Numbered from the stretch's first letter, positions 19,952 to 28,632 are shown. The stretch: DNA of 64,000 nucleotides from Cellulomonas timonensis (GCF_900046455.1 NZ_FCOT01000011.1:558001-622000); one strand, 5' to 3'. The notes: generated by a model not told the origin, from the sequence alone. A program made the numbers and translations.

Positions 19952-22312
19952 TCACCCGTCCTCAGCATCGGGCAGGGAGGCCGAGCGGTCCGGTGGTGCG
20001 GACCCATCCGACGGGCGGAGCGTGATGGTCGAGCCCATCTGTGCGGTCCCGGTGACGTCCTGGGCGCCTACCGTCCCCTCGCCGGTGTGGGACGGGATGG
20101 GATCGCCCACCACGACCTCGAAGCCCGCCGACTGCAGCATTGCTGTGGCCTCGTCGAGCCCGTGGCCCACCAGCTCGGGCACCGCCACCGCGTGCCCCGC
20201 CATCACGACCCGCCCCACCGCACCGAAGCCCGGCACCGGCCGGCCCTCCATCGCCTGGTCCATGTACCGCACCCACGTCGGCCCGGCGATCGTGGCGCCG
20301 TAGGTGTACTTGATCTGCTTGCCGTTGATCATCATGTTCTGGACGGGGATGAAGCCCTCGCTGAATCCCACCCACACGGCGGCAGACCGCAGCGTGTTGT
20401 ACCCGACGAACCAGGTGTCCTCGTTGTGGCTCGTGGTCCCGGTCTTGCCCGACGCGGGGGAGGGCCTGGCGCCCCGCGACTTCCCGGTGCCCTCCCACAC
20501 ATTGCCCAGCGCGTAGTTGAGCTGCGCGGCGATGGGCGGCTCGATCACCTGCGAGCAGGCCGCGTCCGGCACCGGGAGCTGGGAGCCGTCGGGCATGGTG
20601 ACGTTCGTGATCGCCACCGGCTTGCAGTAGACGCCCCCGGCGGAGAACGCCGCGAACGCCGCGGCCATGCGCAGTGGCGCCACGGACTGGCTGCCGATCA
20701 CGTTGGCGGGCAGCGGGTCGAACGGCTTGCCGTTGCCGCCCTGCACGATGCCCAGGCTCGCCGCGCCCTCCATGATCGAGCAGAGGTTGAGCTTGGTGGC
20801 CATCGCGATGTACGCGGAGTTGACCGAGTTCCTGGTCGCGTCGAGCACCGTCATCGGGCCGCTCGCGCTGCCCTCCGCGTTGCCGAACCGGTAGATCTCG
20901 GTCCCCACGCGCCGGCACGGCGCGGCGAACGCCCGGATCGGGTAGGACATCGGGCTGGCGTCGACCACCTCGTCGAGCGTGTGCCCCTCGCGGAGCCACT
21001 GCAGCAGGGTGAACGGCTTGAACGTCGAGCCCGGCGCGAAGCCACTGGACCCGCCGTAGCCGGTGTCGGTGTTGAAGTTCGTCGCCGTCTGCCGCGCCGG
21101 CGCCTCGCTCGTGTTGTTGTAGACCCGGTTCTGCGCCATCGCGGTGACCCGCCCGGTGCCGGGCTCCACCACGGAGATCGCCGACGAGACGCCCGATGGG
21201 TCGTCCACCGGGATGCCGTTCTTCACCTCGGCGTCCGCCAGCGCCTGCTCGCGCGGGTCGAGCGTGGTGGTGATCGTCAGGCCGCCCCGGTACAGCAGCT
21301 CCAAGCGGTCGTCCACGGTCTCGCCGAACGTCGGGTCGTTCTTGATGATCTTGGTGACGTAGTCGCAGAAGTACCCGGAGCCCGGAACCTGGTCGCCCGC
21401 GGCCATGCAGCTCAGCTTGGACGCCGCTGGGCGCAGGGAGTCGCCCAGCGGCGTCGCCACGCCCCGGGCGTGCTCGTCGGCAGTGATGAACCCCTGCTCG
21501 AGCATCAGGCCCAGCACCACGTCGCGGCGGGACTGGGAGGCCTCGGGGTTCTTGATCGGGTCCCATTTGGTGGGGCTCTGCGTGACGCCCGCCAGGGTCG
21601 CCGCCTCCAGGTAGTCGAGCTCGGACGCGGGCTTGCTGAAGAACCGCTGCGCCGCCGACTCCGCGCCGTACACCGCGATGCCGAACTGCGCGATGTTGAG
21701 GTAGCCCTCGAGGATCTGGTCCTTGGAGTTGTTGTTCTCCAGGGCCACCGCGAGCTTCGCCTCCCGGAGCTTGCGGCCGTAGCCCTCGGTGCCCTCCGCC
21801 TCGCGCGCGTCCGCGGCGGCGGCGCGGTCCCCGTCGCGCAGCGCCGACTCGATGAGCACGTTCTTCACGTACTGCTGCGTGAGCGTGGACGCGCCCTGCG
21901 TGTCGCTGCCCGAGGCGTTGCGCGCCACCGCGCGCAGCATGCCTGTCGGGTCGATGCCGCCGTGGTGGTAGAACCGCTTGTCCTCGGTGGCGATCACGGC
22001 CTGCTGCATGATCGGCGCGATGGACTCGAGCGGGACGGCCTTGCGGTCCTCGGCGTAGAACTCCGCGAGGATCGTCCCGTCGGCCGCGAGCATCGTCGAC
22101 TTCTCCGAGACTGCTTTGACGTCGAGCTGCGCCGGCAGGGCGTCGAAGGCCGTGGCCGTGACTCCTGCGGACCCTTTGAGCGCCGCGACGGCGGGCAGCA
22201 CCAGCCCGGCCGCGAGCAGCCCGCCAACCCCGGCGAGCAGGGTGAAAGCGATCAGCAGAGAGATCGCCTGAACAAGGTTGACCTGACGGTCCCACGCTGG
22301 CCTAGCCCCCAT
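19952..22312 (-). CDS. Class A penicillin-binding protein with PASTA domain, paralogue 3
   Basis: The 786-residue third paralogue starts MGARPAWDRQVNLVQ and has one membrane helix, GT51 with TEDKRFYHHGG and QGASTLTQQYVKN, transpeptidase with PGSTFKPF, SVNSAY and SGKTGTTSHN, and one PASTA domain (VAVPELVGHGLDEA). The tail is short. The ATG at 22312 has TACGCT 6 nt upstream. An alternative ATG at 22333 would add seven residues. A ponA-type PBP next to whiB is a conserved actinobacterial order, so this copy is probably the ancestral one and the other two local duplicates (inference). Confidence 0.93.
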   Translation of the reverse strand: MGARPAWDRQVNLVQAISLLIAFTLLAGVGGLLAAGLVLPAVAALKGSAGVTATAFDALPAQLDVKAVSEKSTMLAADGTILAEFYAEDRKAVPLESIAPIMQQAVIATEDKRFYHHGGIDPTGMLRAVARNASGSDTQGASTLTQQYVKNVLIESALRDGDRAAAADAREAEGTEGYGRKLREAKLAVALENNNSKDQILEGYLNIAQFGIAVYGAESAAQRFFSKPASELDYLEAATLAGVTQSPTKWDPIKNPEASQSRRDVVLGLMLEQGFITADEHARGVATPLGDSLRPAASKLSCMAAGDQVPGSGYFCDYVTKIIKNDPTFGETVDDRLELLYRGGLTITTTLDPREQALADAEVKNGIPVDDPSGVSSAISVVEPGTGRVTAMAQNRVYNNTSEAPARQTATNFNTDTGYGGSSGFAPGSTFKPFTLLQWLREGHTLDEVVDASPMSYPIRAFAAPCRRVGTEIYRFGNAEGSASGPMTVLDATRNSVNSAYIAMATKLNLCSIMEGAASLGIVQGGNGKPFDPLPANVIGSQSVAPLRMAAAFAAFSAGGVYCKPVAITNVTMPDGSQLPVPDAACSQVIEPPIAAQLNYALGNVWEGTGKSRGARPSPASGKTGTTSHNEDTWFVGYNTLRSAAVWVGFSEGFIPVQNMMINGKQIKYTYGATIAGPTWVRYMDQAMEGRPVPGFGAVGRVVMAGHAVAVPELVGHGLDEATAMLQSAGFEVVVGDPIPSHTGEGTVGAQDVTGTAQMGSTITLRPSDGSAPPDRSASLPDAEDG

Positions 22313-22318
22313 TGAAAG

Positions 22319-22324
22319 AGCGTA
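22319..22324 (-). promoter_or_regulatory. Candidate -10 box for leaderless PBP paralogue 3
   Basis: On the minus strand TACGCT lies 6 nt before the ATG at 22312. Confidence 0.45.
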
Positions 22325-22443
22325 CGTGCGCATCTGGAAGGCCACCCGGCGAGTGCGGAGTGTCCGGTCGAGCGGCACGTCGAGGGTGTGGGAGGGCTCC
22401 CATTCGTAGCCCGGATTGACCCGATCGGAGGATGTCCTGGACG

Positions 22444-22459
22444 TGTGAAAGGCGTTACG
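22444..22459 (+). promoter_or_regulatory. Possible weak Crp/GlxR site upstream of the whiB-like gene
   Basis: TGTGA-aaggcg-TTACG matches one half of the Crp/GlxR consensus TGTGA-N6-TCACA exactly and the other half at 3 of 5 bases. A Crp/GlxR gene lies at 23476. Crp control of whiB1 is known in Mycobacterium tuberculosis, but this site is imperfect. Confidence 0.3.
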
Positions 22460-22531
22460 GTCCCCGTGGACGCCGTGGTGGCGTCCGCCGGGCCGCCGCT
22501 CGCCGACGGCGGCCGAACAGAGGGAGTTCGC

Positions 22532-22831
22532 GTGGGAACGACGCTGCAGGACGCACATTGGGCGGTACTCGCGGCCTGCGGACTGGGCAAGGTCTCACCC
22601 GATGCGCTCTTCGTCGAGGGCGCCGCGCAACGCGAGGCGCGTGCGGTCTGCACGGGATGCCCGGTGCGCCTCGAGTGCCTGGCCGACGCGCTCGACAACC
22701 GCATGGACTTCGGCGTCTGGGGCGGCATGACGGAGCGGGAGCGCCGCGCGCTGCTGCGCCGCCGGCCTGACGTGCGGTCGTGGAAGTCCGAACTGGTGAT
22801 CAGCGGAGACGTCGCGCTGGCGGCGCACTAG
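22532..22831 (+). CDS. WhiB-family iron-sulfur transcription factor
   Basis: The 99-residue Wbl protein carries four cysteines in AACGLG, CTGCP and RLECLADAL (Cys, then CxxCx5C), ligands of a [4Fe-4S] cluster, followed by the family motif GVWGGMTERERRALLRRRP and a basic C-terminus for DNA or sigma-factor contact. I chose GTG 22532 because AGGGAG lies 5 nt upstream and the homologous region begins there. Upstream in-frame sequence looks non-coding. Position between a PBP and DUF4177/RidA/Crp genes is a recurrent actinobacterial order. Confidence 0.9.
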   Translation: MGTTLQDAHWAVLAACGLGKVSPDALFVEGAAQREARAVCTGCPVRLECLADALDNRMDFGVWGGMTERERRALLRRRPDVRSWKSELVISGDVALAAH

Positions 22832-22834
22832 GGT
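22829..22834 (+). promoter_or_regulatory. Candidate -10 box for leaderless DUF4177 gene
   Basis: TAGGGT includes the TAG stop of the whiB-like gene and lies 7 nt before the ATG at 22842. Confidence 0.45.
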
Positions 22835-22841
22835 GGCGGCC

Positions 22842-23003
22842 ATGGCCACCCAGTGGGAGTACGCAACCGTTCCGCTCATCATTCACGCCACCAAGGCGAT
22901 CCTCGACCAGTGGGGCTCCGACGGGTGGGAGCTCGTCCAGGTGATCCAGGGCCCCGACGCCGGGCTCGTCGCCTACCTCAAGCGCCCGAAGGCCAGCGCG
23001 TGA
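22842..23003 (+). CDS. Small DUF4177-type protein
   Basis: This 53-residue protein starts MATQWEYATVPLIIHATKAI and contains GWELVQVI, the core of DUF4177 proteins of unknown function. The ATG at 22842 follows the whiB stop by 10 nt and lies 7 nt after TAGGGT. Its TGA overlaps the GTG of ridA. Synteny (whiB, DUF4177, ridA) and good coding character support it being real despite its size. Confidence 0.88.
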   Translation: MATQWEYATVPLIIHATKAILDQWGSDGWELVQVIQGPDAGLVAYLKRPKASA

Positions 23004-23473
23004 CGGCCACGCCCTCGCTGCGCCTGGCCGAGCTCGGCCTGGTGCTGCCGGCGGTCGCCGCGCCCGTCGCGGCCTACGTGCCGGCCGTGCGCTCCGGTGC
23101 GTATGTGCACACCTCCGGGCAGCTCCCGTTCGTCGAGGGCGGCCTGCCCGCCACCGGCAAGGTCGGCCAGGGAGCCGGGCTCGTGGACCCGGACACCGCG
23201 CGCGGCCTCGCGCGCATCTCGGCGCTGAACGCCATCGCCGCCGCGGCCGATGTCGCCGGGGGGATCGACCACATCGTGCGCGTGGTCAAGGTTGTCGGCT
23301 TCGTGGCCAGCGACCCCGCGTTCACCGGGCAGCCCGGCGTGATCAACGGCGCCAGCGAGCTGCTGCATGACGTCTTCGGCGCGGCGGGCGTGCATGCCCG
23401 CTCGGCCGTGGGCGTCGCGGTGCTGCCGCTCGACTCGTCGGTCGAGGTCGAGATCGTCGTCGAGGTCGCCTGA
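23000..23473 (+). CDS. RidA family protein (YjgF/YER057c/UK114)
   Basis: The 157-residue protein is of the RidA superfamily, whose members hydrolyse reactive enamine/imine intermediates such as 2-aminoacrylate from PLP enzymes. Recognisable segments are RSGAYVHTSGQLPF near residue 40, ARISALNAIAAAAD and VVKVVGFVASDPAF. The final EIVVEVA replaces the usual C-terminal VEIEAIA. The catalytic Arg of true RidA is not obvious, so it may belong to a non-archetypal (Rid1-7) group. The GTG start overlaps the DUF4177 stop. Confidence 0.88.
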   Translation: MTATPSLRLAELGLVLPAVAAPVAAYVPAVRSGAYVHTSGQLPFVEGGLPATGKVGQGAGLVDPDTARGLARISALNAIAAAADVAGGIDHIVRVVKVVGFVASDPAFTGQPGVINGASELLHDVFGAAGVHARSAVGVAVLPLDSSVEVEIVVEVA

Positions 23474-23475
23474 CC

Positions 23476-24153
23476 TCAGCGGGCGCGGCGCTCGAGACGG
23501 TCGACGTCGAAGAGCACGATGGCGCGTCCCTCGCGACGGACCCAGCCACGCGCGGCGAAATCGGCCAGCGCCTTGTTGACCGTCTCGCGGGACGCGCCGA
23601 CGAGTTGCGCGAGCTCCTCCTGCGTCAGGTCGTGGGCGACCCGGATCCCCTCGTCGACCGTCTCGCCGAAGCGGGTCGACAGGTCCAGCAGCGCCTTCGC
23701 GACACGGCCCGGGACGTCGGAGAACACCAGGTCCGCCAACGCCTCGTTGGTGCGGCGCAGGCGACGCGCGAGCGCGCCGAGCAGGTGCTTGGCGACCGTG
23801 GGGTTCGCCTCGAGCCAGGCGATGAGCTCGAGGTGCCCGAGCTCGAGGATGGCGCCATCGGCGACGACGGTGGCGGTGGCGGTGCGCGGGCCCGGATCGA
23901 ACAGGGACAGCTCGCCGAACATCTCACCCGGGCCGAGGATGGCCAGCAGGTTCTCGCGGCCGTCGTTCGACCGGCGGCCGAGCTTGATCTTGCCTGACCG
24001 GATCACGTACAGCCGGTCGCCCGGCTCGCCCTCGTGGAAGAGCACCTCGCCGCGTGACACCTCGACCTGGGTCATCGACGCGATCAGGGCGCTCGACGCC
24101 TCGGGATCCATGTTCGCGAACAATGGCGCCGACAGCACGACGTCGTCTTCCAC
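23476..24153 (-). CDS. crp: Crp/Fnr family cAMP-responsive regulator (GlxR/Crp type)
   Basis: The 225-residue length equals actinobacterial GlxR/Crp. The cyclic-nucleotide domain (about 1-120) has the phosphate-binding cassette FGELSLFDPGPRTATATV, close to GlxR and M. tuberculosis Crp. The C-terminal winged helix has LTQEELAQLVGASRETVNKALADF with the Arg-Glu-x-x-x-Lys recognition helix. Such regulators are global and control carbon use, respiration and cell-wall genes, so control of the GH48 cellulase is plausible but no perfect site is seen there. Start GTG at 24153 has AGG 7 nt upstream. Confidence 0.93.
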   Translation of the reverse strand: MEDDVVLSAPLFANMDPEASSALIASMTQVEVSRGEVLFHEGEPGDRLYVIRSGKIKLGRRSNDGRENLLAILGPGEMFGELSLFDPGPRTATATVVADGAILELGHLELIAWLEANPTVAKHLLGALARRLRRTNEALADLVFSDVPGRVAKALLDLSTRFGETVDEGIRVAHDLTQEELAQLVGASRETVNKALADFAARGWVRREGRAIVLFDVDRLERRAR

Positions 24154-24206
24154 GCTGGCACCTCACCTTCTCCGCTGGGAACGGTTCTGAGGACCAGTCT
24201 GCCGCA

Positions 24207-24629
24207 TCAGATGAGACGCGGCGCCTCAGGCCGGTCTCGCAGCCCCGCGGCCGGGTCGATCGCGAGTGCTTGGATCAGGTCCTCGGTGACCTGGGCGAGG
24301 GCGTCGCAGACGCTGTGCTCGTAGCGGGCCAGGCGCTCGTCGAGGTTGCGGAGCGCGGGAAGCTGGGAGGACTCCGCGAGGGACAGGCCGCCGCGCGTCG
24401 CGCAGTGCAGCTCGCTGTGACGCGGGGGCTCAGGGCACGGCGCCCCGACCGGCAGGAGCGCGATGGCCTCGCCAAGCGGCCCGGGCATCGCGATGCCCGC
24501 CACCGCCAGGTCGAGCCGCGCCTGGACGAGCCGGCGCCACCAGCGCACCGTCGCCTGCTCGGCGCGGAGCGCGCGACGGCTGCTGCGCAGCTCTGCGCAG
24601 CTGCTCATCGTCGTCGGCGCTGGGGACAT
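24207..24629 (-). CDS. RsiG-like protein (possible c-di-GMP-linked anti-sigma or relative)
   Basis: The 140-residue protein is mostly helical. The segment VRWWRRLVQARLDL aligns with the RsiG family helix that carries the c-di-GMP motif E(x3)S(x2)R(x3)Q(x3)D. Here Arg, Gln and Asp are kept, while Glu is Gln and Ser is Arg. In Streptomyces, RsiG with c-di-GMP restrains the sigma factor WhiG. No sigma gene lies nearby, so the partner is unknown, and the altered residues may mean loss of ligand binding. The ATG at 24629 has AGGAG 7 nt upstream. The family call is from pattern memory. Confidence 0.55.
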   Translation of the reverse strand: MSPAPTTMSSCAELRSSRRALRAEQATVRWWRRLVQARLDLAVAGIAMPGPLGEAIALLPVGAPCPEPPRHSELHCATRGGLSLAESSQLPALRNLDERLARYEHSVCDALAQVTEDLIQALAIDPAAGLRDRPEAPRLI

Positions 24630-24802
24630 CGAACCGCTCCTGGCTCACGGCTGGCATGCGCCCGCTGGCGCACGATCTTCTGGTTTTTCGGCCCTCACCT
24701 GCGTCGACTTGAGGCGCCCGCCGCGACTTCGGCGAAGGATCACTCGCTGGGAGCAACGCGACGCCCACGGGCGGACCATGCCCAGACGGCCCGGCGGATG
24801 CG

Positions 24803-24808
24803 TAGGCT
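24803..24808 (+). promoter_or_regulatory. Candidate -10 box for leaderless nth
   Basis: TAGGCT lies 6 nt before the GTG at 24815. No Shine-Dalgarno is present. Confidence 0.5.
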
Positions 24809-24814
24809 GCTGAG

Positions 24815-25522
24815 GTGACCACGACGCGCAAGTGGCTGGCAGAGACCCCCTTGGCGCGCGTGCGCCGGGCCCGGAGGATCAACCGAGAGCTCGCTGTGCG
24901 ATACCCCGACGCCCGCTGTGAGTTGGACTTCACCACCCCGCTCGAGCTGCTCGTGGCGACGGTGCTCTCCGCGCAGACGACGGATGTGCGGGTCAACCAG
25001 GTGACACCCGAGCTGTTCGCGGAGTACCCCGACGCGAAGGCCTACGCGGAGGCGGACCGGGTGGAGCTCGAGGAGCTGCTGCGCCCCACCGGGTTCTTCC
25101 GCGCGAAGACAGAGGCGCTGCGGGGGATCGGGCGTGAGCTCGTCGAGCGCTTCGACGGCCAGGTGCCGAACCGGCTGGCCGACCTTGTGACCCTCCCGGG
25201 CGTGGGGCGCAAGACCGCCAACGTGGTGCTCGGCGACGCGTTCGGCATCCCCGGCATCACCGTCGACACCCATGTCGGGCGCCTCGCCCGGCGCCTGGGC
25301 TGGACGACCGAGGAGGACCCGGTCAAGGTCGAGCACGACATCGGCGCGCTGATCGAACGCTCCGAGTGGACGATGGCGTCCCACCGGCTGATCTTCCACG
25401 GGCGCCGCACCTGTTTCGCGCGCAAGCCCGCGTGCGGGGCCTGCCCGATCGCGGGCGAGTGCCCGTCGTACGGGATCGGCGAGACGGACCCCGTGCTCGC
25501 GGCGGCGATGCTCAAGGGCTGA
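24815..25522 (+). CDS. nth: Endonuclease III (DNA glycosylase/AP lyase)
   Basis: The 235-residue base-excision-repair enzyme removes oxidised pyrimidines. The helix-hairpin-helix [14 protein letters not shown] contains the catalytic Lys133, and the catalytic Asp is Asp151 in [14 protein letters not shown]. The [4Fe-4S] cluster uses Cys200, Cys207, Cys210 and Cys216 (Cx6Cx2Cx5C). The start is GTG 24815, placed 6 nt after TAGGCT. nth near crp is a conserved actinobacterial neighbourhood. Confidence 0.96.
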   Translation: MTTTRKWLAETPLARVRRARRINRELAVRYPDARCELDFTTPLELLVATVLSAQTTDVRVNQVTPELFAEYPDAKAYAEADRVELEELLRPTGFFRAKTEALRGIGRELVERFDGQVPNRLADLVTLPGVGRKTANVVLGDAFGIPGITVDTHVGRLARRLGWTTEEDPVKVEHDIGALIERSEWTMASHRLIFHGRRTCFARKPACGACPIAGECPSYGIGETDPVLAAAMLKG

Positions 25523-25540
25523 CCTGGGCCCGGCCCGCCG

Positions 25541-26467
25541 TCAGACGGGCGCGACCTCGGCCAGCCACGCGAGCAGCAGCTCGTTGACGTGCTCCGGGGC
25601 CTCCTCCGGCACGTAGTGCCCGACTCCGGCGGCCCGCTCGAAGCGGTATCCGGCGCCCAGCGACGCGGCGACATGCCCCGTCGCCTGCGCCGCGCGCACC
25701 GGCCGGCAGCCGTCGAGCTCGCCATGCACCTGCAGCACGGGGACCGCCGGCGCCGCGCGCAACGCCGCCAGGTAGCGCCGGCCGTCCAGCCGTGGCCCCG
25801 AGCGCACGGCCCAACGGGCCTGCTCCATGGAGCAGTGCGCCGCGAACGGCACCCGGGCGGCGCGACGGTACGTCTCGGCGACGTGGTCGTCGAGCCATCC
25901 GTCGGCGCCCCACTCGCGCATCACCCGGGTGACGAGGTCGGTGCGGGTCAGCGAGCGCTCCGGCAGGTAGGGGAGCTGGAAGTAGGCGAGCCGCCGCGCG
26001 GCAGCCGTGGACAGCGTCGCGCGCGGCTCGGCGCGCGTGTGCAACGGGTGCGGGGCGCCGAACGTCGCGACGGCGTCGGTGAGGGACGGGTGGTAGGCGG
26101 GCATCGACCACGCGACGTCCCCACCGAGCCCGTGCCCGATGACGACGGCGCTGTCCGCGCCCATCGAGCGCACGACCCCGGCGACGTCACGGGTGAGGGT
26201 CGGCACGTCGTAGCCCTGGGGGGGCTTGTCCGAGGAGCCGGCGCCGCGCAGGTCCATCGCGACGACCCGGTAGCCGGCGGCGCCGAGCACCGGGAGCTGG
26301 TGGCGCCATGCCCACCAGAACTGCAACAGGCCGTGCAGGAGCACCACCATGGGTGCGTCGCGGTCGTCGGGTCCGGAGACTGCGACGTGGAATCGGGCGC
26401 CGTTGGCGGGCACGAGCTGGTGACGCCACGGTCCGTCGAGGACCAGGGCCGAGGAGTCTGTGGTCAT
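25541..26467 (-). CDS. Alpha/beta hydrolase (epoxide-hydrolase-like) lacking the usual nucleophile
   Basis: The 308-residue alpha/beta-hydrolase fold protein has oxyanion-side motif LLHGLLQFWW and the segment VVAMDLRGAGSSDKPP typical of epoxide hydrolases and haloalkane dehalogenases, and ends with a conserved His in GVGHYVPEE. The nucleophile elbow reads IGHGLGGDVAW: the Ser or Asp at the centre of G-x-S/D-x-G is Gly. Activity is therefore doubtful, or another residue serves. I chose the ATG at 26467, 10 nt after the nhaA stop; a longer start at 26548 would overlap nhaA. Confidence 0.82.
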   Translation of the reverse strand: MTTDSSALVLDGPWRHQLVPANGARFHVAVSGPDDRDAPMVVLLHGLLQFWWAWRHQLPVLGAAGYRVVAMDLRGAGSSDKPPQGYDVPTLTRDVAGVVRSMGADSAVVIGHGLGGDVAWSMPAYHPSLTDAVATFGAPHPLHTRAEPRATLSTAAARRLAYFQLPYLPERSLTRTDLVTRVMREWGADGWLDDHVAETYRRAARVPFAAHCSMEQARWAVRSGPRLDGRRYLAALRAAPAVPVLQVHGELDGCRPVRAAQATGHVAASLGAGYRFERAAGVGHYVPEEAPEHVNELLLAWLAEVAPV

Positions 26468-26477
26468 CAGAGCGAAC

Positions 26478-27764
26478 CTACCCGGTCGGCGTCCCCGGAT
26501 CGGCGGCTTCTGGCCTAGGGGCCGAGGTACTGGCGTGGTATCGGTCACGCAGGGCCAGCGCAGCGCCGCCCACGAGGGCCGCGGTGGCCGATCCGGCCAG
26601 GATCGCGACCTTGAGGTGCTCGGTGTGCGGGGAGCCGGCGCCGAACGCCAGCTCGCCGATCAGCAGCGACACGGTGAACCCGATGCCGCCCACCAGGCCG
26701 ACGGCGACGATGTCCCACCACGCCAGCCCGGGGGCGAGCGTCGCGCGGGTGAATCGTGCGACGAGCCAGGTCGCGGCCACGATGCCCAGCGGCTTGCCGA
26801 CCACCAGGCCGAGCGCCACCCCCTGCGCGACGGGATCGCCGATGGCGCCGATGATCGAGGACGCGGACAGGCTCACGCCCGCGGCGCACAACGCGAACAG
26901 CGGCACGGCCACCCCGGAGGACAGGGGCCGCCACCGGTGCTCGAGCTTCTCCGCGACGCTGTGCTCGTCAGGCCCGGTGCTGAGCGCCGGGACCGTGAGC
27001 GCGAGCAGCACCCCCGCGATCGTGGCGTGCACCCCGGAGGAGTGCATGAAGACCCACGTGAGCAGCGCCAGGGGGAGCAGCACGAACGGCGAGCTGGTCC
27101 AGCCGCGTCGGCGGACGGCCGCGCCGAAGGCGGCCACCCCCAGGAGCGCCGCGCCCAGCCAGGCGAGCGAGAGCTGGTCGGTGTAGAAGACGGCGATGAC
27201 GATGATGGCGAGCAGGTCGTCGACCACCGCGAGCGTGAGCAGGAACATGCGCAGCGTCGCGGGCAGCCGCCGCCCCGCCACCGCGAGCACCGCCACCGCG
27301 AAGGCGATGTCCGTGGCCGTGGGCACCGCCCAGCCGCTGAGCGAGCCGCCGTCCCGCAACGTGTTCACCGCCACGTACACCAGGGCGGGCACGAGCATCC
27401 CGCCGACGGCCGCGACCGCGGGCACCACGGCTGTGGAGAACCTCCGGAGCTCGCCGACCACGATCTCGCGCTTGAGCTCGAGCCCGACCACGAAGAAGAA
27501 GATGGCGAGCAGCCCGTCCGTCGCCCACTGCGCGACGGTCAGGTCGAGGTGCAGGCTCGCGGGGCCGATCACGAGGCCGAGCAGCTCGTTGTAGGCCTCG
27601 GACCACGGCGAGTTCGCCCACACCAGGGCGATGACGGTGGCGACCAGCAGCAGCACGCCGCCGACCTTCTCGTCGCGCATGGTGTCGAGCAGGTTGCGTT
27701 CGGAGCCGGCCAGGAGGGAGGCGAACAGGCGGCGGGCAGGTCGGGAGATCGGGCGGGCAGGCAT
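26478..27764 (-). CDS. nhaA: Na+/H+ antiporter NhaA
   Basis: The 428-residue integral membrane antiporter exchanges Na+ or Li+ for protons and supports pH and salt tolerance. It begins with LLDTMRDEKVGGVLLLVATVIALVWANS, contains the FFFVVGLELKREIV segment and the ion-binding aspartate pair in LAVVDDLLAIIVI. About 12 membrane helices are visible. The ATG at 27764 has GAGG 8 nt upstream and is preferred to the GTG three codons earlier. The alpha/beta hydrolase gene follows closely and may be co-transcribed. Confidence 0.95.
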   Translation of the reverse strand: MPARPISRPARRLFASLLAGSERNLLDTMRDEKVGGVLLLVATVIALVWANSPWSEAYNELLGLVIGPASLHLDLTVAQWATDGLLAIFFFVVGLELKREIVVGELRRFSTAVVPAVAAVGGMLVPALVYVAVNTLRDGGSLSGWAVPTATDIAFAVAVLAVAGRRLPATLRMFLLTLAVVDDLLAIIVIAVFYTDQLSLAWLGAALLGVAAFGAAVRRRGWTSSPFVLLPLALLTWVFMHSSGVHATIAGVLLALTVPALSTGPDEHSVAEKLEHRWRPLSSGVAVPLFALCAAGVSLSASSIIGAIGDPVAQGVALGLVVGKPLGIVAATWLVARFTRATLAPGLAWWDIVAVGLVGGIGFTVSLLIGELAFGAGSPHTEHLKVAILAGSATAALVGGAALALRDRYHASTSAPRPEAADPGTPTG

Positions 27765-27885
27765 GTGGGCCACCTCACGGGCGCGCGGACAGGACTGCCG
27801 ACCAGACTTCCCGGCGCACCACCGCCAGGTTAGCCGCTGACCGCGCCGCCGACCTGCGGGCAGGCGCCCACGTCAGGCGCCCACG

Positions 27886-28632
27886 TCAGGCGTCGGCGGG
27901 GTGCGCCGTCTCGTCTGCCAGGGCCGACTCGGGGCCGGTCGAGCGGGCCGCGCGGTCCTTCGGCGGGTCGAAGCGGTAGCCCACATTGCGGACGGTGCCG
28001 ATGAGCTGCTCGTGCTCGAGCCCGAGCTTGGCGCGCAGCCGCCGCACGTGCACGTCGACGGTGCGGGTGCCCCCGTAGTAGTCGTAGCCCCAGACCTCCT
28101 GGAGGAGCTGGGCGCGGGTGAAGACCCGGCCCGGGTGCTGCACCAGGTACTTGAGGAGCTCGAACTCCTTGTAGGTGAGGTCCAGCGGGCGGCCGCGCAG
28201 GCGGGCGGTGTAGCCGCCCGGGTCGATCATCAGCTCGCCGGCGGAGATCTCCTGCGGCTGGTCCACGAACGCCGCCGACTGGGCCGAGCGCTCGATGACC
28301 AGCCGGAACCGGGTCTCGACCTCGGCGGGCGTGGCGTTCTCGAGGAGGATGTCGTCCGCGCCCCACTCAGCCGTCACGACCGTCAGGCCGCCCTCGGTGA
28401 GCACGAGCACGAGCGGGACCGCCAGGCCGGTGGCGCGCAGCAGCCGGCAGGTGGTGCGCGCCGTGACGAGGTCGCGGCGCGCGTCCAGCACGATGATGTC
28501 GGCGTCGGGCGCGTCGACGAGCGCCGACGGTTCGACCGGGAGGACGCGCACTCGGTGTGAGAGCAGCCCGAGCGCCGGGAGCACCTGGGCGGAACCGCCG
28601 GGCGCAGGAGTGAGCAGCAGCAGGTCTGCCAC
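27886..28632 (-). CDS. glnR: GlnR, orphan OmpR-type regulator of nitrogen metabolism
   Basis: The 248-residue protein matches actinobacterial GlnR closely: VADLLLLT start, the atypical receiver [38 protein letters not shown], and the winged helix [46 protein letters not shown] and [11 protein letters not shown]. GlnR has no partner kinase and its receiver lacks a complete phosphorylation pocket. It controls glutamine synthetase, ammonium transport and urease genes under nitrogen limitation. GTG 28632 has GGAGG 8 nt upstream. The C-terminal tail after YRF is longer than usual. The urease island from 43.7 kb is a likely target. Confidence 0.93.
   Translation of the reverse strand: MADLLLLTPAPGGSAQVLPALGLLSHRVRVLPVEPSALVDAPDADIIVLDARRDLVTARTTCRLLRATGLAVPLVLVLTEGGLTVVTAEWGADDILLENATPAEVETRFRLVIERSAQSAAFVDQPQEISAGELMIDPGGYTARLRGRPLDLTYKEFELLKYLVQHPGRVFTRAQLLQEVWGYDYYGGTRTVDVHVRRLRAKLGLEHEQLIGTVRNVGYRFDPPKDRAARSTGPESALADETAHPADA

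Noticed and set aside
26468-26548. Longer start of the alpha/beta hydrolase at 26548
   Set aside because: It would overlap the conserved end of nhaA by about 70 nt; the ATG at 26467 fits the family.
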